DNA from: Natronoglomus mannanivorans
Lineage (GTDB): Archaea > Halobacteriota > Halobacteria > Halobacteriales > Natrialbaceae
NCBI GenBank assembly: GCA_025517485.1
Contig: JAOPKB010000002.1
Span: 372,001-436,000 of the forward strand
Length of the DNA stretch: 64,000 bases
Direction: 5' to 3'
Shown in pieces: positions 7,827 to 15,215 of the stretch. A program made the translations under genes and the position numbers. How positions within the stretch are numbered: position 1 is the stretch's first letter; each line of letters starts with the position of its first letter. The notes beneath the pieces were generated by a model that searched no databases, was not told the DNA's origin, and was given only the letters and a program-made list of their open reading frames with translations.

Positions 7827-10226
7827 CTACGAGAACCGCCCGCGAAACCGCTCGAGGCCGAACGCGAGCATATCGGGACTCACCGGCTGGAACTCCTCGC
7901 GTTCGCCGTCGGGGAGGTAGCCACGGACGGAGTCCCACGACTCTCGAGCGTAGCGTTCGTCGAGCAGGACGCGGATGCCGACGTCCTCCGGATTTCGAAT
8001 CACGCGACCGACAGCCTGTCTGGCCTTCCGTACGGCGGGAACCGTCAGTGCGTAGGCGAACCCATCGCCGAACTCGTCGTCGTAGGCCCGCCGGACGGCT
8101 TTCGTCCGCGGACTCGAGGTGTTGACGATCGGGACGCCACAGATCACGGCCGCCGACAGGCGGTCGCCGCTGTAGTCGACGCCCTCGGTCAGCGTCCCGC
8201 GGAGACTGGTGACGAGTACCTTCCCTTCGCCCGCGAAGAACTCGTCTTTTAACGACTCGGTGACGTCGTCGCCGCTGCTCTCGTCTAACAGAACGGGTTT
8301 CGACTCGAGACGATCCTCGAGCGCGCCCGCGGCCCACTCGGCTTCGCCGTAACTGGGCATTCCGACGAGGACGTTCCCCGGAACTCGGCCGATCCGTGCG
8401 AGCGCGTCGGCGTACTGGCGCCGCGTCGGATTCTCCTCGCCGGGACGGCCGCGGTTGTCGTAGGTGAACTTGGGCGCGGCGACGGCGAAGCTCTCGCGGT
8501 TGTCTTCCGGAAAGTGCAACCCGTAGCGGCGTTCGACGACCGGTCGGCCCTCGCTCTCTAAGTACTCCAGTCCGGTCACCTCGGTGAACGCCTCCATCGG
8601 CTCGAGGGTGGCGCTCATCAGGATTCCGCCGCCAAAGGTTGCGAGACGCGACCCGATCGCATCGCTTGGCACGCAGTTGTGGAGGGCGAGGCGTGCGGTG
8701 TAGGCTCGTCGCCAGGAGTCGGCGGGTTCGGTCTCGTCCCAGGTGCGCTCGAGTTCGATCTCGCGGAAGTAGTCGGTGTGGTTCTGGCGGTACCACTCGC
8801 CGAGGACGCGGCCCACCGCGGGCGACGCCCTGGTCTTCTCCTCGTCTTCAGCCTCGTTGAGGATCCGCTCGACGACGGCACCCACGGATTCGGCGCGGAC
8901 CCAGATCGCGTCGCTGTAGCCCTCGCGGGCGGCCCACTCGGAGATTTCGTCCTCGCCCGGCACACCCGGATCCCGGAGGGGGATCTCCTCGTCCGAGAGC
9001 TCGGTGAGGTCGGACTGCCACCCCCTGTCGTTCCGGTCGAGGTGCGCACGCACCCGTCGATCGAGTTCCTCTCGAAGCGCACGCAGGAAGTCCCGAACCT
9101 GCTCGAGTTCGTCGTATGAGACGTCCGTCTCGTTCAGTTCTGCGCGGACGAGGTCGGCGTCAGCCGTCATCGAGCCGCCCTCCGCTCGCCGCCCCTCGCG
9201 CTCGAATTTGATCGGCTGGATCACGCGGGAGAGTTCCGTCTCGGCGTCCCGAAGGGTCCCGTCGGCGACTCCCTCGCTGACCAGATCGCGCACGCGAGGC
9301 TCGAGCATGTGCGCCTCGTCGCAGACGACGAACGTCGAGTCGTCGAGGAGCGCGCCGGTGAACGCGCCGGTCGTCGTCGGATCGAAGGCGTGGTAGTAGT
9401 TGCCGATGACGACTTCCGTCTGGCCCAACAGTGCACCCATCACCGAGTGTGGACAGGTGCCGTGTTTCACGGAGAGGGAGACGAGATCCTCGGGCGTGAC
9501 GAGGCCGGTCTCGGTGAAGTCGAACGGCACCGCCTCGGAGGCGTCACCGTCGCTTCCCTCTTCGGGCAGGTCCTCGAGGTACTGGGCGTAGAACGGACAG
9601 TACTCGATCTCGCTGCCGGCGGGGCCGCCGTCGTCGTACTCGGGCAGTTCCGGCGGATACGGTGCTGGCTCGCCGGCGGTCTCGAGAAAGCGCGCGCCGT
9701 TGCCCTTGCTCCCACTGTCGGCGAGGCCGATCTGCTGGCTGCGAGCGCGAGCGGCGAGGTTCGCGGCGGTGGTCGAGCCACCCTCGCCCGTCAGATCGCG
9801 AGTGCGATCACGGAGGGTCTCACAGCGATCGTAGACGTTTCCGTCGTCGATCCCGCCCGCGCCTTCACGATTATACGGACAGACGTCCGCCTTCCCGACG
9901 AGCGTGAGTCCCGAGACGGGGTTCCACTCCTCGGGGAGGTTCGCGTTGATCGTCTCGAGGTCGTCTTCGAACTGGCGCAGTTGCTGTTTGACGCTGGTGA
10001 GTACGAACACGCGCTCGTAGTCGGTGTCCGGGTCGCGCACGAGGTCGATGCCCGCGGTGAGCGCGATCATCGTCTTGCCAGTTCCGCAGGCACCCTCGAG
10101 GGCGACGAAGCCGCCGTCTCGAGCGGTGTCGAGAGTCGTCTCGATACCGTCGACCTGCTCGTCGTAGGGCTCCTCGTGGCCGAACACTGCACGCCAGTTC
10201 GAATCCGCCATTCTTCCCTTACTCAT
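7827..10226 (-). CDS. ATP-dependent DNA helicase, DinG/XPD (Rad3) type
   Basis: A 799-residue superfamily 2 helicase. Walker A is EGACGTGKTMIALTAG near residue 45, the DEAH box is VVCDEAHML near residue 300, and C-terminal motifs include LVTSLRGTLTEGVDYSGDR and the motif VI-like VRKARQAVGRVIRNPEDVG. Cys residues between Walker A and the DEAH box (CPYN, RCETL, CPFY, CPHS) are placed like the iron-sulfur cluster ligands of XPD/DinG enzymes. A likely role is unwinding in repair. The ATG at 10226 was chosen because a TATA-like TTTATATA (10272-10279) lies about 46 bases before it; the longer open frame starts upstream of that box. Confidence 0.86.
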   Translation of the reverse strand: MSKGRMADSNWRAVFGHEEPYDEQVDGIETTLDTARDGGFVALEGACGTGKTMIALTAGIDLVRDPDTDYERVFVLTSVKQQLRQFEDDLETINANLPEEWNPVSGLTLVGKADVCPYNREGAGGIDDGNVYDRCETLRDRTRDLTGEGGSTTAANLAARARSQQIGLADSGSKGNGARFLETAGEPAPYPPELPEYDDGGPAGSEIEYCPFYAQYLEDLPEEGSDGDASEAVPFDFTETGLVTPEDLVSLSVKHGTCPHSVMGALLGQTEVVIGNYYHAFDPTTTGAFTGALLDDSTFVVCDEAHMLEPRVRDLVSEGVADGTLRDAETELSRVIQPIKFEREGRRAEGGSMTADADLVRAELNETDVSYDELEQVRDFLRALREELDRRVRAHLDRNDRGWQSDLTELSDEEIPLRDPGVPGEDEISEWAAREGYSDAIWVRAESVGAVVERILNEAEDEEKTRASPAVGRVLGEWYRQNHTDYFREIELERTWDETEPADSWRRAYTARLALHNCVPSDAIGSRLATFGGGILMSATLEPMEAFTEVTGLEYLESEGRPVVERRYGLHFPEDNRESFAVAAPKFTYDNRGRPGEENPTRRQYADALARIGRVPGNVLVGMPSYGEAEWAAGALEDRLESKPVLLDESSGDDVTESLKDEFFAGEGKVLVTSLRGTLTEGVDYSGDRLSAAVICGVPIVNTSSPRTKAVRRAYDDEFGDGFAYALTVPAVRKARQAVGRVIRNPEDVGIRVLLDERYARESWDSVRGYLPDGEREEFQPVSPDMLAFGLERFRGRFS

Positions 10227-10328
10227 CGTCGGTCGTCCATAGCGTTGACGGACGGAACTGGCCGCGTGACGGTATATAAAGTTCGGGACGAGACGGCGAG
10301 AGATCGGCCTCGAGTCGACACCGTTCAC

Positions 10329-10652
10329 TCAGGGACGATCGAGGACTGTGAGGAGTGCGCTCGAGGTGACCGCGAGCGGTGTCCACCACAGCGTCGTCGA
10401 GGTCAGGAGCAGTCGCGTCGAGGCGACGACCGTCAAGGCACCCGGGTGATTCGGGACCATCGACTCGTCGTGAGCGACTGGCCGATCGTCGATCGCGGTC
10501 TCGCAGTCCGGGCAGACGGTCACCATTCGATCGCCGCGCGTCCGGACTCGCCAGTCACCCCCGACGGGGCTCTCGTGGTCGCACGCCGTACAGAACAGGG
10601 TCGACTTCGGACGGACTGATCGCTCGTCGTCACGGTGTCGCTGGAGGGTCAT
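10329..10652 (-). CDS. Zinc-ribbon protein with C-terminal membrane segment
   Basis: A 107-residue protein. Two CxxC pairs (LFCTACDH and VCPDCET) about 30 residues apart should bind one zinc. The C-terminal third (residues 70-105, ALTVVASTRLLLTSTTLWW) is hydrophobic and could anchor it in the membrane. The ATG at 10652 was preferred because a TTATATA box (10676-10682) lies about 25 bases upstream. Its function is not recognised. Confidence 0.68.
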   Translation of the reverse strand: MTLQRHRDDERSVRPKSTLFCTACDHESPVGGDWRVRTRGDRMVTVCPDCETAIDDRPVAHDESMVPNHPGALTVVASTRLLLTSTTLWWTPLAVTSSALLTVLDRP

Positions 10653-10822
10653 CGTCGCGTCTACAGCCACAGTGTATATAAGCCGTTCACGAGACACGAT
10701 ACCACAGCACATGCCAGTCTCGTCGCTGCAACGAATTCGACTCGATCCACCCCCGGCCCGGACCGATTGCCTCGAGCCCACTGAAACGAAACACCTTCCG
10801 GTCGGGGCCGGTAAGGACGGCT

Positions 10823-11425
10823 ATGACCGACGACACCGGTGCGGACGTCGACATCGACGTGGACGTCGACCGCTGGCGCGACGAACTCGAGTCGAAACGG
10901 CGGGAGAAAGACGAGTTCTTCGCCGACCATCCCCAGTCGCCGATCCCACCCGAAGACCGCGAGGCGTTCGACGGCCTCGAGTACTTCGACCCTGACCCCG
11001 ACTACCGCGTGAGCGCGACGGTCGAGGTCCACGACGATCCAGAGCCCGTGCCGATGGAGACGACGGCCGACCGGGAGATGCGCTATCTCCGCGTCGTAAC
11101 CCTTTCGTTCGAACTAGACCCCGCCGACGAGGACCTCGCGAGCGGCGAATTCGAACTCGCGGGCTACCAGCAAGAGGGGGCCCGCGAACAGGCGCTGTTC
11201 GTCCCCTTCCGGGACAAGACGACCGGCCAGCAGACCTACCGCGGCGGCCGATACATGGAACTCGAGGTCGACCGATCGCTCGAGACCGGCGACGAGATCG
11301 TCCTCGATTTCAACTTGGCGTACTCACCCTTCTGTGCCTACAGCGAGACCTTCGACTGTCCGCTCCCGCCGGAGGAGAACTGGCTCGAGGTCGTGATTCC
11401 GGCGGGTGAGCGCTACGAGGAGTGA
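10823..11425 (+). CDS. DUF1684 domain protein
   Basis: A 200-residue soluble acidic protein. It shows the DUF1684 pattern: WRDELESKRREKDEFFADHPQSPIP at the N terminus, a central beta-rich region with FVPFRDKTTGQQTYRGGRYM, and the conserved DFNLAYSPFCAYSETFDCPLPPEENWL near the end. Family members are widespread in bacteria and haloarchaea; no reaction has been established that can be named here. It is the last ordinary gene before the AT-richer scar that follows. Confidence 0.86.
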   Translation: MTDDTGADVDIDVDVDRWRDELESKRREKDEFFADHPQSPIPPEDREAFDGLEYFDPDPDYRVSATVEVHDDPEPVPMETTADREMRYLRVVTLSFELDPADEDLASGEFELAGYQQEGAREQALFVPFRDKTTGQQTYRGGRYMELEVDRSLETGDEIVLDFNLAYSPFCAYSETFDCPLPPEENWLEVVIPAGERYEE

Positions 11426-11544
11426 GCCAGCAGTCGGGGTTTGCTTGGTTTCAAATCCTCTGACTGTAAGGGGTGGTCAAGATATAGATTCCGCTGACGC
11501 CGTTGATGTGTCGGTTGTCGGTGGCCACTTCCCCAGCGTAGCAG

Positions 11545-11911
11545 GCGCGTGTGACATCCTCCCACGACTACCGTCGTGGGCTTCCCACGCCCACCAACGG
11601 GCGGTTCGTTGGTCTCTGAGGGTTTCCGACCCGACGTGCCGGTGGGAGTGCCACGCCCCCGTTACTCCTATCCCGCGAAGGACTCGGAGTTACCTGATTA
11701 TTTTGTGTCGGTTCTGCTGTCCACGGGCTTACTTTTTGATGAGGCAAACACCGAGTCAACTGCCAATTTGTGGACTGCCGAGAACCGATGGGAGTCCATC
11801 GACCCGACACCATCAGATATGGCGTGTAGGCACTCAACTGTTGCGATTTGGGCGGTTGTGAACCATGCGTCGATTCATGCCACGACTTCAGTCGTGGGTT
11901 TTCTCGCCTAA
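11545..11911 (-). mobile_element. IS200/IS605-type remnant lacking tnpA and tnpB
   Basis: Two hairpins typical of haloarchaeal IS200/IS605 element ends bracket about 365 bases: CCCACGAC/GTCGTGGG at 11561-11580 and CCACGAC/GTCGTGG at 11880-11897. Read on the minus strand, the 11880 hairpin (GAAAACCCACGACTGAAGTC) would be the left end and the 11561 hairpin, followed by GAGGATGTCAC, the right end. No transposase or TnpB frame remains between them. The GC-rich, hairpin-rich 150 bases next to the right end resemble the tail of tnpB transcripts. Exact boundaries are uncertain. Confidence 0.6.
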
Positions 11912-11984
11912 TTTCTATAACTATACGACTCCAGACACCAAATGATGGCCAAAGCCAAGAGACAAAGAGTTGAGACGAGAAACA

Positions 11985-12419
11985 CTATTCTGAATGACAA
12001 TCTAATGGAACTGTAGATATTACTACTTCGTCCTCAGTACTGAACCCCCCATCTGTAGAGACGTACACTGAGACTCCAAGCGGATCGTAGTCTGATTCTG
12101 TGAGTGATTTCTCATTCCAATCCCCAGATTCTATCCGCGCACCTAATATCAAATCTCCTTTGTAATATTCACTGCCGTCTTCGGGTGTTATCAGCGTTGA
12201 TTCGTCAGGTTCCAGATTTAATTCCTGCTCGAAGATTGGATCGTTTCCATCACGGACCCGTACTGTGATATCAAGAGGGATGGCATCTATATTGGTTATA
12301 TGAACACCGCAATAGCGCACAGAACTTCTAGAATTAAAAGTTTCGAGACAACCACTCAATACAACAAGCGGGCCCGAGCTAAGCATATAGAGTGTCCGCC
12401 TACGTGTAGAGTCCCTCAT
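11985..12419 (-). CDS. Orphan lipoprotein in an AT-richer island
   Basis: A 144-residue protein with a signal peptide (RRRTLYMLSSGPLVVLSGC); the LSGC lipobox puts a lipid on Cys24. The mature domain is beta-rich (HITNIDAIPLDITVRVRD, FEQELNLEPDESTLITPED), like small haloarchaeal immunoglobulin-fold lipoproteins. The arginines RRRT could act as a Tat signal. Codon use is clearly more AT-rich than in the flanking genes, and it lies between an IS remnant and an AT-rich spacer, which suggests recent acquisition. Its function is unknown. Confidence 0.68.
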   Translation of the reverse strand: MRDSTRRRTLYMLSSGPLVVLSGCLETFNSRSSVRYCGVHITNIDAIPLDITVRVRDGNDPIFEQELNLEPDESTLITPEDGSEYYKGDLILGARIESGDWNEKSLTESDYDPLGVSVYVSTDGGFSTEDEVVISTVPLDCHSE

Positions 12420-12701
12420 AGTAAATCTGTTCAGTCAAAATATATTAATGTTCTGTATCTGTATATAAACTACTAATTACGCATTATGGAATGTATTCTC
12501 TAGGGATTGTTATATAGCTAATAGTAGATGATCATCTAATATAGATTGGTGGTTTCTTAACTGTGTTAATCTTTTCCGCCTTCTATATCTAAATAATACC
12601 TGAAATAGCTCAGTTGAGTGCCGTTTTAGGTATTAGGCTCCTTCTTCACGTTCGACCTCCCTGGCGGAAAACGACATACCAGTGAGCAGTGACTCTCAAC
12701 A
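12420..12701. other. AT-rich spacer with a short palindrome
   Basis: About 280 bases with much lower GC than the rest of the window, containing the perfect 14-base palindrome TAGATGATCATCTA at 12525-12538. It holds the promoter of the leftward lipoprotein gene; no gene is seen. It probably belongs to the same acquired segment. Confidence 0.5.
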
Positions 12702-12824
12702 GTGTCAGTTCGTGCTAAGGACAGGCCACAGGTGTACGCGTGTCCCAACTGTGCCGGCAAACTCGTCGAATCGGGCCACAGCACCGAATGCACGGATTGT
12801 GGGAGCGATTCACGACAGGAGTGA
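12702..12824 (+). CDS. 40-residue zinc ribbon, rubrerythrin-like domain protein
   Basis: The open frame starts at GTG, just after an in-frame stop at 12690, and ends at TGA. The protein has one zinc ribbon: VYACPNCAGKL, then TECTDCGSD. Its size and layout match the very short haloarchaeal rubrerythrin-like domain proteins, which keep only the rubredoxin-type metal site. The four Cys are intact. It lies at the right edge of the AT-rich island. A competing frame from 12682 (82 codons) lacks any recognisable features. Confidence 0.6.
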   Translation: MSVRAKDRPQVYACPNCAGKLVESGHSTECTDCGSDSRQE

Positions 12825-12884
12825 GAGGACCGGCGTCGGTACGGTCCAGAAAATAGCGCGGAACGATGTCGGTCTCCTGGACGG

Positions 12885-13565
12885 TCAGGGCGCGACGCCG
12901 ACGGTCAACAACGTCCCCAGCTCACGGTAACGCTCGACCATCTCCGCTCGAGTGTCCCAGTCGTCGGTCGGGAACTCGGCTTCTGCGGGGATTGTGATCT
13001 CGCGGTCCGGAATGTTGTCCTGTTCGGCGACGTAGAGTCCCGCGTCGCGGAACGCTTCGCGATACTGCTCGCGATCCCAGCGAGTCATCTCGACGGCGAT
13101 GAACTCCTGCCACTCGTGGGAGTGGACGTTTTCCTCGTAATAGTTGACCGCACAGTAGAAGGTCCCGCCGGGACGGAGCACGCGAGCGACTTCCTCGAGC
13201 GTATGTTCGGGATCCGCGGCGTAGTAGAACGATTCCATCGACCAAATATGGTCGATCGAGTCGTCGGCGAACGGGAGCGAGTCGAAGTCACCGACGACGT
13301 ATCCGACGTTCGGGTCGTCGGTGTAGGAGGCCGCGTTACGGGTCATTTCGGGAGCCCCATCGAGTCCGTACACCCGTCCCGCGTCCTTCGTCTCCCGAAG
13401 CGCACGGCCGGCGTAGCCGCTCCCGCAGCCGAGGTCGAGGATCGTCTCACCGGGTTCGACGGGGACTCGCGCGAGCGCGTGTTTCGCGGTGTGCCAGTGT
13501 CGTTCCTCCATGCCTTTGTCACGGCCGTCCGTAGCCCAGGCGTCGAACTCCTCGCGGACGCTCAT
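12885..13565 (-). CDS. SAM-dependent methyltransferase, class I
   Basis: A 226-residue soluble enzyme. Motif I (ILDLGCGSGYAGRAL) is near residue 42, the acidic residue of motif II is in VYGLDGAPEM, and motif post-II is VVGDFDSLPFADDSIDHIWS. The core resembles the UbiE/type 11 methyltransferases that act on small molecules; the substrate is unknown. It starts 87 bases from the nearest of three iron-type operator dyads and diverges from the Fe(III) transporter, so it may share iron control. A TATA-like GTTTAGT lies about 25 bases before the ATG. Confidence 0.82.
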   Translation of the reverse strand: MSVREEFDAWATDGRDKGMEERHWHTAKHALARVPVEPGETILDLGCGSGYAGRALRETKDAGRVYGLDGAPEMTRNAASYTDDPNVGYVVGDFDSLPFADDSIDHIWSMESFYYAADPEHTLEEVARVLRPGGTFYCAVNYYEENVHSHEWQEFIAVEMTRWDREQYREAFRDAGLYVAEQDNIPDREITIPAEAEFPTDDWDTRAEMVERYRELGTLLTVGVAP

Positions 13566-13651
13566 ACTCGAGGGTCGCCCGCGCGCGACTAAACGGATTC
13601 GGGTTTCGACCGGAGACGGGTCGAACCACCGGAACGATCAACGACAGGTTC

Positions 13652-13667
13652 TTTAGGATGGCCTAAA
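13652..13667. promoter_or_regulatory. DtxR-like operator dyad 1
   Basis: TTTAGG, four bases (ATGG), then CCTAAA: a perfect dyad in the divergent promoter region of the methyltransferase and the Fe(III) binding protein. The form TTTAGG-N4-CCTAAA resembles sites of DtxR/SirR/Idr metal regulators. Confidence 0.6.
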
Positions 13668-13682
13668 AAGACATGTGTGTAG

Positions 13683-13698
13683 TTTAGGGCGGCCGAAA
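13683..13698. promoter_or_regulatory. DtxR-like operator dyad 2 (one mismatch)
   Basis: TTTAGG, GCGG, CCGAAA: the same dyad with one mismatch, 31 bases (about three helix turns) from dyad 1, which would let two dimers sit on the same face of the DNA. Confidence 0.45.
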
Positions 13699-13787
13699 GC
13701 GGCGGCGAGATCGCTCCTACCTCGAGAATTGCCCTTCAGATCGCTCCCTCTTTGGATGATATCCGGAACAGATCGGAAGGTATTTGT

Positions 13788-13807
13788 GTTTTAGGTCAGC
13801 CTAAAAC
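13788..13807. promoter_or_regulatory. DtxR-like operator dyad 3 at the start of the Fe(III) gene
   Basis: GTTTTAGGTCAGCCTAAAAC is a perfect dyad with 8-base arms. It ends four bases before the ATG at 13812 and just after a TATA-like TATTTG (13781-13786), so bound repressor would cover the start of a leaderless transcript. This also supports the ATG at 13812. Confidence 0.65.
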
Positions 13808-13811
13808 AAGT

Positions 13812-15011
13812 ATGGAACGCGACAACGACGGCCCGATTCCCGTTCGCTTGCCGATCGACCGACGCCGGTTCCTCGCAGCCACAGGAACTGCGATCGGAGC
13901 TGCCGGGTTCGCTGGCTGTCTCAGCGACGACGATGGAGACGGCGACGGTGACGACGGTAACGGTGACGGTGGGAACGGTGACGATGGCAACGGCGCCGAC
14001 GGAAACGGAGACAGCGACGGCACCGAATACGCTGACATCACTCCGGAGGGGACGTCGTGGGAGGACTTACCGGACCTCGAGGGATCGCTCACGATCTACT
14101 CGGGGCGCAAGGAGTCCCAGATCGAACCGGTGCTCCGAGACATCGAAGAGTACTACGACGGACTGGAGCTCGACATTCGCTTCGACGACAACGAGACGCA
14201 CCTGAGTACGATCCTCGAAGAGGGTCAGAACAGTCCGGCGGATATCTTCTACACGCAAGACTCGGGGACGCTCGGAGCGCTCGCGAGGGAGGGGCGGACG
14301 AGTTCGCTTCCGGACGACGTGATCGAGACGGTGCCCGAGTCCTGGCGCGACACCGACGGAACCTGGACCGGCGTCTCCGGTCGCGTCCGGTGTATCGCGT
14401 ACAACACCGACACGTGGGATCCCGAGGACCTCCCTGACGACATCTTCGCCTACGCCGACGACGAGCGGTTCGAAGACGACATGGGCTGGCGCGTCGACTC
14501 CGGATCGTACCTCTCGTGGGTGCGGGCACTCATGATCGAGCACGGCGAGGAGTTCACCCGCGAGTACCTGACCGACATGGAAGACGCGGGCGTCACCCAC
14601 TACGAGGGCGGCTCGACGACGCCGAACGCGATCGCTGCAGGCGAAGTCGGCGTCGGCTTCGTCAACCACTACTACGTCGGCCGTGTGATGGACGACCAGC
14701 CCGACGCACCCATCAACGTGACGTACACCGACGGCGACCTCGGCTCACTGTTCAACGTCTCCGGCACCGCAGTCCTCGACAGCAGCGACGAACAGGAGCT
14801 CGCTCGCAACTTCATCCGACACCTCCTGGGATCGGAGGGCCAGCAGTTCTTCGTCGAGACGAACCGGGAATACGCCGTTATCCCCGGTGTCGAGTACGAC
14901 CACGAGGACGTCCCCCAGCTCGAGGAGATCAACTATCCCGAGTTCGACCTGAATCAGCTGGCGGATATCGAACCCGCCGTCGACTTGCTGCGCGAAGTCG
15001 GCATTCGATAA
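13812..15011 (+). CDS. Fe(III) ABC transporter, substrate-binding lipoprotein
   Basis: A 399-residue FbpA/SfuA/FutA-type binding protein. It has a Tat signal (DRRRFLAATG) and a lipobox with Cys36, followed by an Asp/Gly/Asn linker of about 45 residues. The mature domain begins GSLTIYSGRKESQIEPVL, typical of ferric-iron binding proteins. The adjacent tyrosines Tyr287-Tyr288 in VNHYYVG correspond to the paired Tyr iron ligands of FbpA. It should bind Fe(III) outside the cell and hand it to the permease at 15216. Three DtxR-like dyads upstream point to repression by iron. The longer open frame from 13752 would begin before the operator and is less likely. Confidence 0.86.
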   Translation: MERDNDGPIPVRLPIDRRRFLAATGTAIGAAGFAGCLSDDDGDGDGDDGNGDGGNGDDGNGADGNGDSDGTEYADITPEGTSWEDLPDLEGSLTIYSGRKESQIEPVLRDIEEYYDGLELDIRFDDNETHLSTILEEGQNSPADIFYTQDSGTLGALAREGRTSSLPDDVIETVPESWRDTDGTWTGVSGRVRCIAYNTDTWDPEDLPDDIFAYADDERFEDDMGWRVDSGSYLSWVRALMIEHGEEFTREYLTDMEDAGVTHYEGGSTTPNAIAAGEVGVGFVNHYYVGRVMDDQPDAPINVTYTDGDLGSLFNVSGTAVLDSSDEQELARNFIRHLLGSEGQQFFVETNREYAVIPGVEYDHEDVPQLEEINYPEFDLNQLADIEPAVDLLREVGIR

Positions 15012-15215
15012 GACGTTCGCCGAGACCCTCCCTCGGTTGCCGCTGTTACCGATTCCCGCTCCTGTCCGCGAAACCATCGGTTCCGAGCGGAGTGACACTC
15101 ACGTCCCATCCGTATCCGTCACCCACTCGTCCCTTTCGAAATCCTTTACCCCGCACTCTCGCTATGCAGCCCCAGAGACGATCCTCGATTCGCGATCGTG
15201 GTCGGTCACGACATC

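Noticed and set aside
11437..11475. tRNA-like 3' end (GGTTTCAAATCCTC) after the DUF1684 gene
   Set aside because: The T loop is off-pattern and no acceptor or anticodon stem can be formed with the upstream sequence.
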